64,000 nucleotides of DNA, taken from assembly GCF_032405125.1 (NCBI RefSeq), contig NC_091082.1, forward strand, positions 51,539,501 through 51,603,500, written 5' to 3'. The DNA is from Capricornis sumatraensis. Its lineage: Eukaryota; Chordata; Mammalia; Artiodactyla; Bovidae. Positions 57,010 to 64,000 of the stretch are shown in pieces. The notes under the pieces were generated by a model. That model had not been told where the DNA came from. It did no database searches and saw nothing but the letters and a program-made list of their open reading frames with translations. Within the stretch, counting starts at the first letter, position 1, and each line of letters opens with the position of its first letter. Made by a program: the position numbers and the translations under genes.

Positions 57010-57875
57010 CCTTCCATCTCTCCAGTCTGGTCCTAGCCACTATCACCCTTGTATGGAACCACCTCCCTGGCCTCTCATTTCTATCTCTGCCTGAACCCAG
57101 GAGTCGGAGTGCTCTGTTCACAGCATCAGTCAGATCCTGTCCTTCTGTTCGGTGGCTGGCAGGGTCTACACACTCTGGCCTTCCAGCTCTTACCTCTTTG
57201 ATCTTTTCTCCTACACTCTGTCCCTCTCTGGGCTCCAGGCACCCACCCTCCTGCCCCAGGGCCCTTGTACTTGCTGTTCTCGCTGCCTGACCTACTTTTC
57301 CCCGCAGATGTCCACGTGGCTCATTCCGTCCCTAATTTCAATTCCTTGCTGAAATGTCACCTCAGTGAGGCTTTCTCAGCTGACTCTGTGTAAAACTGTA
57401 AACCTCCAACCCTCATCTCATCCTCTGCTTTATGTCTCCCCATAGTACATACCTACATATGATAAGCAGATTTACTTTATCATCTATCACCCCTCCGCTC
57501 AAGAACCTATAAGTAAGTGCCTATGAGGACATGGGTTTTTCTGTTTTGCTCACTGCCTATCTCCAGTATCCAAAACAAGGCCTGGGGCTTCCCTAGCGGG
57601 ACGGTGGATAGGAATCTGCCTGCCAAAGCAGGTGACACAGGGTTCAATCTCTGATCTGGGAAGATTCCACATGCCCGCAGGGCAACTAAGCCTGTGCTCC
57701 ACAACTCCTGGGCCCTCTCTCTCTAGAGCTCGTGCTCAGCAAGAAGAGAAGGCCCTCACCCAGCAATGAAGACACAGTACAGCCAAAATCAATCAGTTAA
57801 TTAATATTTTTAAAAAGCGGGGCCTGGCCCACAGAAGGTATGCAATAAACATTTGCTGAATGAACAAATAAACCC
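57010..57875 (+). mobile_element. L2 LINE 3' end split by CHR-1
   Basis: The L2 3' order is clear: 'ggcagggtctacacactctg', 'cccagggcccttgtacttgc', 'gaaatgtcacctcagtgagg', 'gtttttctgttttgctcact'. After the SINE comes 'atgcaataaacatttgctga'. Confidence 0.82.
57584..57818 (+). mobile_element. CHR-1-type SINE nested in L2
   Basis: Head (ggggcttccctagcgggacg), long body and A/T tail. The word ggcctgg occurs at both junctions (about 57,580 and 57,821) as a candidate target-site duplication. Confidence 0.82.
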
Positions 57876-57989
57876 CATTCACCCAAGACCACTGTCGACT
57901 CTGTATGGGCGGCCCCGTGTGGATGATGACTCTCTAATGGCCACTTCAAGCACTGTGACACAGCACACATTAGCGGCAGCTCACTATCT

Positions 57990-58452
57990 GAAATGATACT
58001 ATGAATAATCAAAGAGATATTTATAGAGCATTTAACTAAATGCAAAACACTGGGCTAAGAGCTTCACACGTGTCACACCATTTAGTTCTTGCCACAGCTG
58101 ATGAGGTAGATGGCTTCCCTGGCGGCACAGTGGTAAAGAATCCACCTCCCAATGCAGGAGACACGGGGTCGATTCCTAGGTTGGGAAGATTCCCTGGAGA
58201 AGGAAATAGCAACCCACTCCAGTACTCTTGCCTGGCAAATTCCATAGACAGAGGAGCCTGATGGACTACAGTCCACAAACGAGGTCACCGAGAGCTGGAC
58301 ATGACTGAGCACAGCGCAGCATGAGGTGGGTACTGTCACTATACCAGTTTCTAGAGTGAGAAGAGAGGAAACTAAGGGGCAGAGAGAGAGAATAGCTCAT
58401 TGAGGGCCAGGCGGCTTACAGGCGACAGCACTTGAATACAGGCAGTCTGCTT
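57990..58452 (-). mobile_element. MIR SINE split by Bov-tA
   Basis: Reverse MIR words 'gcaaaacactgggctaagag' and 'tcacaccatttagttcttgc' on the left; 'gaggaaactaaggggcagag' and 'gcacttgaatacaggcagtc' on the right. The word atgaggtRg at the two junctions marks the insertion. Confidence 0.78.
58109..58318 (+). mobile_element. Bov-tA SINE nested in MIR
   Basis: A sense full-length copy, head 'tggcttccctggcggcacag', body 'agaaggaaatagcaaccc'. Confidence 0.9.
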
Positions 58453-58492
58453 TGGCACCTTCCCACCTACCTCTAAAATGTGTGACATGCAG

Positions 58493-58610
58493 TAGGAAAC
58501 AGCAACCCACTCCAGTTGTCTTGCCTGGAAAATTCTATGGACAGAGAGGCCTGGCAGGCTACAGTCTATGGAGTCACAAAGAATCAGACACGACTGAACA
58601 CAAACAAGGG
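58493..58610 (+). mobile_element. Bov-A monomer SINE
   Basis: Only the Bov-A part is present: 'aaacagcaacccactccagt' to 'cagacacgactgaacacaaa'. Confidence 0.85.
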
Positions 58611-58817
58611 CCCACCCTAAATCCAGGGTGATCTCATCTAACCATCCACAATTACATGTGCAAAGATCACTTTTCCAAATCAAATCACCTTTGCAGGTTC
58701 TAGGGTTATAAACTGGGCACACTTTTGGGGGCCACTATTAAACCTGCTGTAATGTGGTAAGAAAAAAAAAATGTGTGACTACAACCCCAAATGACAAACT
58801 TAAAACACTGTTTTAGA

Positions 58818-58998
58818 GGAACTTCCATGGTGGAGTGGCTAAGACTCCACAGTACCAATGCAGGGGGCCCAGGTTCCACCCCTGGAAGGAAAACTAGATC
58901 CCACACGCTGCAACTAAGAGCTCGGAGGCTGTGATGAAGACTGAAGATCCAGCGAGCTACAACGAAGAACCAGCGTAGTCAAATAAATATATAAATAC
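58818..58998 (+). mobile_element. CHR-type SINE
   Basis: Head 'ggaacttccatggtggagtg' and body 'aaaactagatcccacacgct', ending 'caaataaatatataaataca'. Confidence 0.82.
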
Positions 58999-59544
58999 AC
59001 ATTTTCCAAAAAGACTAAAAAAACAAAACAATAACAACACTATTTTAGTGGACACAGATTCTGCTCCCTTCCAAGATCGGAATTACAGTGGTCTAAATGC
59101 TCCCATAAGTGACCCAAGCTGGTCAGCAGCTCTGCTTCCTGAGGTCAGGTTGCCCTGACAATGAACTGCTGTGAACAGCCTTGGCCTCTGATGTCCACTC
59201 TAACAGTGATTCACTCACCTTATTTCTGACATCATGAGGACACTGTATTTAAGGCTGAGTTGCTTTGTTAAAACCTGAAAGGCCCTTACTGGGGGAGGGG
59301 GGAGACACTAGTTCCTGGGATCTTAGCTATTTAGTAGCTGTGTGACCTTATATAAGTTATTTAACCTCTTCCAACCTCAACTACAGATTATACTTAGGCC
59401 AAAGGAACTAAAGCATGGCAAAGCCTGGTGCAACCCACAGGTGGCACATTTGTGCTGCTAGGTATCTGTCTCGTTTCAGATCGTGGCCATGTCTGTGACA
59501 TGGGAGACTTCTGCAGAGGTGCCCTGGTGCCATGGCTCCCTTCC
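58999..59544. other. intron 1, short MIR trace only
   Basis: MIR words at about 59,325-59,385 (gtagctgtgtgaccttatat). Otherwise anonymous. Confidence 0.4.
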
Positions 59545-61395
59545 CCAAGTCATGTGAGAGGCATGGGAGAAGAGAAGCTAAAGGCAAAGGAGAAAAGGAA
59601 AGCTATATCTATCTGAATGCAGAGTTCCAAAGAATAGCAAGGAGAGATAAGAAAGCCATCCTCAGGGATCAATGCAAAAAAATAGAGGAAAACAACAGAA
59701 TGGGAAAGACTAGAGATCTCTTCAAGAAAATTACAGATACCAAGGAAACATTTCATGCAAAGATGGGGACCATAAAGGACAGAAACAGTATGGACCTAAC
59801 AGAAGCAGAAGATGTTAAGAAGAGGTGGCAAGAATACACAGAAGAACTATACAAAAAAAGATCTTCATGACCCAGATAACCATGATGGTGTGATCACTCA
59901 CCAACCAGAGCCAGACATCCTGGAATGCAAAGTCAAGTGGGCCTTAGGAAGCATCACTACGAACAAAGCTAGTGGGGGTGATGGAATTCCAGCTGAGCTA
60001 TTTCAAATCCTGAAAGATGATGCTGTGAAAGTGCTGCACTCAATATGCCAGCAAATTTGGAAACCTCAGCAGTGGCCACAGGACTGGAAAAGGTCAGTTT
60101 TCATTCCAATCCCAAAGAAAGGCAATGCCAAAGAATGTTCAAGCTACCGCACAACTGCACTCATCTCACATGCTGGCAAAGTAATGCTCAAAATTCTCCA
60201 AGCCAGGCTTGAACAGTACATGAACCAAGAACTTCCAGATGTTCAAACTGGATTTAGAAAAGGCACAGGAAGTAGAGATCAAATTGCCAACATCTGCTGG
60301 TTCATCAAAAAAGAGAGTTCCAGAAAAACATCTACTTCTGCTTTAATGACTACACCAAAGCCGTTAAGTGTGTGGAACACAATAGTGGAAACTTCTTCAA
60401 AAGATAGTAATACCAGACCACTTTACCTGCCTCCTGAGAAATCTGTATGCAGGTCAAGAAGCAACAGTTAGAACTGGACATGGAACAATGGATGAGTTCC
60501 AAATTGGGAAGGGGGTACATCAAGGCTGTGTATTGTCACAATGCTTAACTTATACGCAGAGTACATCGTGTGAAATGCCAGGCTGGATGAAGCACAAGCT
60601 AGAATCAAGATTGCTGGGAGAAATATCAGTAACCTCAGATATGCAGATGACACCAAACTTATGGCAAGAAGTGAAGAGGAACTGAAGAGCCTCTTGATGA
60701 AAGTGAAAGAGAAGAGTGAAGAAGCTGGCTTAAAACTCAACATTCAAAAAACTAAGATCATGGCATCCGGTCCCATCACTTCATTGCAAACAGTTGAGGA
60801 AACAGTGGAAAACAGTGACAGACTCTGTTTTCTTGGGCTCTAAAATCACTGCAGCCATGATATTAAAAGATGCTTGTTCCTTGGAAGAAAAGCTATGACC
60901 AACCTAGACATCAGATTAAAAAGCAGAGACATTACTTTGCCAACAAAGGTCCATCTAGTCAAAGCTATGGTTTTTCCAGTAGTCATGTATGCATATGAGA
61001 GTTGGACCATAAAGAAAGCTGAGCACCAAAGAACTGATGCTTTTGAACTGTGGTGTTGCAGAAGACTCTTGAGAGTCCCTTGGGCTGCAAGGAGATCAAA
61101 CCAGTCAATCCTAAAGGAAATCAGTCTTGAATATTCACTGGAAGGACTGATGCTGAAGCTGAAGCTCCAATACTCTGGCCACCTGATGTGAAGAACTGAC
61201 TCACTGGAAAAGGCCCTGATGCTGGGAAAGATTGAAGGCAGGAGGAGAAGGGGACGACAGATGATGAGACAGCTGGATGGTATCACCAACTCGATGGACA
61301 TGAGTTTGAGCAAGCTCCGGGAGTTGGTGATGGACAAGGAAGCAAGGCGTGCTGTAGCCCATGGGGTTGCAGAGTCGGACACAACTAACTAACCA
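59545..61395 (+). mobile_element. BovB LINE, ~1.85 kb, 5'-truncated, reverse-transcriptase domain decayed
   Basis: Sense BovB from the region before the reverse transcriptase to the 3' end. 'GKTRDLFKKITDTKETFHAK' lies near 59,700, 'WKRSVFIPIPKKGNAKECSS' near 60,087 and the 'NLRYADDT' active-site motif near 60,632. Several frameshifts and stops split it (for example between 59,812 and 59,870 and again after about 60,400), so it is inactive. It is the longest BovB stretch here and lies antisense to H6PD in intron 1. Confidence 0.93.
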
Positions 61396-61687
61396 ACCTC
61401 AACCACAGAGTGGGAAAACAAGTCGATAAGAAGCACAAAAGGAGACAATCCATACAAAGCACCTGGCACAATGCTTGGCATATAGTAAACGTCCAAAAAC
61501 TGTTAGCCACTGTCATTATTAAACCAAGAGCATCATGAATAAAGTGGCATTTCTTGCTTGTCTCTTGGAACTGCTGGGAAACCAACTGACTTCGCACAGC
61601 AGGAAAAAATGCCAAGGAACAGCTCACTGACAACTTCATGACCTTCCAGTCATACTGATGAAAAATCAAAGGGCTATAAAGCTAAGA
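61396..61687. other. intron 1, no repeat recognised
   Basis: Anonymous. 'aatgcttggcatatagtaaacg' at about 61,471 is a short MIR/L2-like tail. Confidence 0.4.
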
Positions 61688-61905
61688 GGGCTTCCCAGGT
61701 GGCTCAGCAGTAAAGAATCTGCCTGCCAATGCAGGAGACGAGGGTTCAATCCCTGGGTCAGGAAGATCCGCTGGAGAAGGAAATGGCAACCCACTCCAGT
61801 ATTCTTGCCTAGGAAATCCCATGGACAGAGGAGCCTGGTGGACTACAGTCCACGGGATCACAATAAGTTGGACATGACTTAGCAACTAAACAGCAACAGC
61901 AGCAT
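61688..61905 (+). mobile_element. Bov-tA SINE
   Basis: A sense full-length copy from 'gggcttcccaggtggctcag' to 'gcaactaaacagcaacagc'. Confidence 0.92.
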
Positions 61906-62310
61906 AAACCTGAGATGGTTAAAAAAGTCTCCACCCCAGCCCATAAGGGGTTTATAATCCAGGCCAAAGAATACAGCAGTAGAGTAAATCTCTAACTCTG
62001 CAGCCCTGGGACTTTCACTTAACTACTCAGGGCCTTTTCTCCAGCTGTAAGATGGGGAGCATTCACCTCATTTTAATGTCTGGCCAAAAGAAAAAACAAA
62101 ACAAAAAAACCCAGATCATGGCTGTGAAAATACTTTGGGAGGTAAAGATGGTAAGAGGTCTCCTAGACAAAGAGCCACCCAGCTCCCAGTTCAGGGCAAC
62201 AGAAAGCAAAACCAGACTTCCTGCTCTGCCTGTGGGTTAGGGACTGGCAGAATCCATGGTGAAATCTGGCAACAAGCAATGACATTTTGCCTTGTTCAAA
62301 TTCCATCAAT
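61906..62310. other. intron 1, MIR-like trace only
   Basis: 'agctgtaagatggggagcat' at about 62,044 is a MIR-like word. Otherwise anonymous. Confidence 0.4.
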
Positions 62311-62492
62311 AAAATGAGAAGTCGGCAGGGACTTTCCTGGTGGCCCAGTGGCTAAGACTCCATACTCCCAATGCAGAAGGCCACGGTTCCATCTCTGGTC
62401 AGGGAACTAGATCCCACATGCCATGACTAAATATCTAGCATGCTTCAACTAAGACTTGATGCAGTCAAATATTTTTTAAGAAAATGAGAAGT
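62311..62492 (+). mobile_element. CHR-type SINE with 12-bp TSD
   Basis: A CHR copy at about 62,328-62,480, flanked by aaaatgagaagt at 62,311-62,322 and 62,481-62,492. Confidence 0.9.
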
Positions 62493-62816
62493 GGATTGGC
62501 CACAGAGGACCAAAGGTGCCTCTTGGTTTCCCTTTGCCCACAGATTTGACGGTTTCCTCTTTAAAGGGCCTAAAAACATTCCACAATAGTAAATTTTATT
62601 AGTCTTCGAATAAAATAACTTGAATGCCTGCCTGGAGTGTTTATCCGCTGAGCAGCTATACCTCAAAGAAAGGGTTACATTAAAAAAAAACATTGCCTAA
62701 AGTGAGCTCTGTTCATGCCAAACACTGAGCATTTTCCTCTCAGGTGCTCCTAAAACTTGCCAGAAGATTAGCCCCCTAAACTCAAACACTCTATCCATCA
62801 CTATAGAGTACGTACT
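62493..62816. other. intron 1, no repeat recognised
   Basis: Anonymous intronic sequence. Confidence 0.4.
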
Positions 62817-63013
62817 AACTAATGTGTCTGACTGTTTTGTGACCCCATGGACAGTAGCCCACTAGGTTCCTCTGCCCATGGGACTTCCTAGGCAAGAATA
62901 CTGGAGTGGGTTGCCATTTCCACCTTCAGGGGATCTTCCCTACCCAGGGATCAAACCTGTGTCTCCTGCATTGGCAGGCGGATTCTTCACCACTGAGCCA
63001 CCTGGGAAGCCTC
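62817..63013 (-). mobile_element. Bov-tA SINE
   Basis: A reverse copy, slightly truncated at the Bov-A end, ending 'ccactgagccacctgggaag'. It is the repeat nearest to the promoter, about 700 nt from exon 1. Confidence 0.9.
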
Positions 63014-63379
63014 AGTTAGTGTACAACATAGTTTAAAATACACCCAGTCTTTGAAGGTTTCCCGCTTTGACTACCTTTCAGGAGCCACAGGCCTGCCTGG
63101 GGGACAGTGGGGTGGGTGGGCAAGGAATTTCAGGTTATGACTTCTCCAGAAGTTCTCACTTCCGTTTAAACACTCAAGTTTGAGTGAGCTGATTTTCAGA
63201 GACCCAGACAGGTCTGCTTCTGGAAAACCATTCATTGGATGGATGGATTTGAAACGCTGATGGAAACCTGAGCTCTAGTGCCAAAGCTTAAGCAGATTCC
63301 CAAGGGAAGTGGGAGTGGGTTGAGGGGAGCCTCCGGTTTCTCCTCTCACTGAACTGAATTCCAGAAAGTCCAGGAAAAG
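63014..63379. other. intron 1 near promoter, no repeat recognised
   Basis: Unique sequence between the last SINE and the CpG island. Confidence 0.45.
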
Positions 63380-63711
63380 GAGACGCCGCTGGCCCGTCCG
63401 GACCAGCCTCGACGGGGCTTGGCTGCCTCCAGCCAACCAGCCACCACGCAGCACTGCCGCGCCAAGGCATCTGCGGAGCAGGAAGTGAATAATTTATTTT
63501 GCGGAAGGAACGCGGGGAAGGAAATTGGGGCGGGTGGGAGGTAGCTGGGGTGACTCTTCCCAATCAAACGCCCGAGGATTTTACAGCGACGCGGGGCTGG
63601 CCTCCGGGGCCGGCAGGTTCTCAAGGGCACAAGCGCGCAGCCCCAATCCGGCTGTAAAAGACTCCTCCTGCGGCCCAAGAAGCCGGAGAGAAAGCGGGGG
63701 AGGCAGCTTAC

Positions 63712-63716
63712 TTCAT
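63712..63716 (-). CDS. H6PD: possible upstream H6PD start codon at the end of exon 1
   Basis: ATG at 63,716-63,714 followed by AA, then spliced to exon 2. The joined leader reads MKRPGVWK before the exon 2 Met and stays in frame, giving 797 residues. The ATG has G at -3. The basic residues K2, R3 and K8 would supply the positive n-region that the shorter signal peptide lacks. The preceding in-frame stop is about 35 codons upstream (TGA near 63,792-63,794). Confidence 0.5.
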
Positions 63717-63724
63717 CACGCCCG

Positions 63725-63817
63725 TCAGAGCCGGCAGCTTCTCCGGGAAACGTCGGGGGCGGCGCGTGCCGCGCGGTGCTGCTGGCCGGGCTCAGGCCAG
63801 GTCGGGGCCCGGCGCAT
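63725..63817 (-). CDS. possible 30-codon upstream ORF in exon 1
   Basis: ATG at 63,817-63,815 (A at -3) opens a 30-codon frame that stops at TGA 63,727-63,725. That is 8 nt before the candidate upstream ATG at 63,716 and in another frame. It is translated only if transcription starts above 63,817. No peptide function is proposed; a leader effect on H6PD translation is possible. Confidence 0.35.
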   Translation of the reverse strand: MRRAPTWPEPGQQHRAARAAPDVSRRSCRL

Positions 63818-64000
63818 TCTCTTCCGTCAGCCCGGCCAGCCCCGACAGGTGCGCGTCACGCGGCCCCGCGCCTAACACGCGCTCGGGTTTCGCCAGCGAC
63901 GCCGGGGGCGGCGAGCGGGGGAGGGGGGGCGAGGCCGAGTCCGGCCGGACCGCCCGGTCCCGGCCCAACCCGAGACGCGTCAGTGTCCGGAAGCGCGGCT

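Larger units (their letters stand above)
23950..64000 (-). other. H6PD: H6PD gene span
   Basis: Hexose-6-phosphate dehydrogenase / glucose 1-dehydrogenase fused to 6-phosphogluconolactonase. Five exons are inferred: exon 1 ending 63,712; exon 2 at 49,129-49,765; exon 3 at 47,521-47,638; exon 4 at 32,666-32,935; exon 5 from 31,428 to about 23,950. Introns are 13,946, 1,490, 14,585 and 1,237 nt, all GT-AG on the minus strand. Coding segments of 618+118+270+1,364 nt join without a frame break to 790 codons including stop. The enzyme works in the ER lumen, where its NADPH supports 11beta-HSD1 (family knowledge). Three N-glycosylation sequons, at residues 154, 279 and 681, agree with a lumenal protein. 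No KDEL-type tail is present; the protein ends DAFLG, as in other mammals. Confidence 0.97.
63380..64000 (-). promoter_or_regulatory. H6PD: CpG-island promoter region of H6PD
   Basis: CpG density rises sharply from about 63,380; for example 63,721-63,780 has 11 CpG in 60 nt, against roughly one per 60 nt elsewhere. GC-box-like GGGGCGG words occur near 63,526, 63,754 and 63,905. I see no TATA box in the expected place, so dispersed initiation is likely. The island reaches the window edge, so its full extent and the main start site cannot be given. Confidence 0.85.
63712..64000 (-). other. H6PD: H6PD exon 1 (mostly 5' UTR), 5' end not determined
   Basis: The exon's 3' end is inferred from a donor on the minus strand, atgaa|gtaagc, with the GT at 63,711-63,710. 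It joins in sense to the exon 2 acceptor at 49,766. The transcription start is unknown and may lie outside the window. A second donor cannot be excluded without transcript data. Confidence 0.65.

Noticed and set aside
61688..61760. tRNA-like heads of Bov-tA and CHR elements as tRNA genes
   Set aside because: They carry A/B-box-like words but belong to SINEs with Bov-A or CHR bodies and cannot fold as true tRNAs.
1..64000. An undescribed multi-gene system (defence island, biosynthetic cluster or similar)
   Set aside because: Apart from H6PD I see no second gene on either strand; the rest is repeat-derived or anonymous vertebrate DNA.

Overview
This is nuclear DNA from a ruminant, most likely a bovid. 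The window is dense in ruminant retroposons: BovB (RTE-clade) LINE copies, Bov-tA, Bov-A and Bov-A2 SINEs, and the older cetartiodactyl CHR-type tRNA-Glu SINEs. Much older MIR, L2, L1M and MER5-like fossils lie beneath them. I cannot tell cattle from its close relatives. Nothing prokaryotic or plasmid-like is present.

One protein-coding gene is recognisable: H6PD, on the minus strand, covering about 40 kb. It encodes the ER-lumenal bifunctional hexose-6-phosphate (glucose 1-) dehydrogenase / 6-phosphogluconolactonase. From right to left there are: a CpG-island promoter and first exon (about 63,380-64,000, possibly running off the window); exon 2 (49,129-49,765) with the signal peptide, NADP-binding and catalytic motifs; exon 3 (47,521-47,638); exon 4 (32,666-32,935); and a large exon 5 (coding 30,065-31,428) holding the rest of the dehydrogenase half and the whole lactonase domain. 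A ~6.1 kb 3' UTR ends at a convincing poly(A) signal near 23,970. All four introns are GT-AG and the reading frame is continuous, giving 789 residues from the ATG at 49,746. If exon 1 uses the donor at 63,711, an in-frame ATG at the end of exon 1 would give 797 residues.

Region by region: 1-23,895 is gene-free sequence downstream of H6PD, with a layered set of transposon insertions. It includes a BovB copy with a 5' inversion flanked by a 12-bp target-site duplication (20,765-22,238) and two LTR-like remnants broken by SINEs. 23,950-31,428 is the H6PD terminal exon. Intron 3 (32,936-47,520) carries a ~0.9 kb G-rich minisatellite and many SINE/L1 insertions. Intron 1 (49,766-63,711) carries a ~1.85 kb decayed BovB and many nested SINEs. 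The right edge is the promoter.

H6PD uses NADP+ in the ER lumen to oxidise glucose-6-phosphate and other hexose phosphates, and its second domain hydrolyses the lactone. The NADPH supports 11beta-HSD1. The repeats have no shared function; their value is as a record of insertion order. I found no undescribed gene system. The points most worth checking are the 5' leader and start-codon arrangement of H6PD, the intron 3 minisatellite and the twin-primed BovB.
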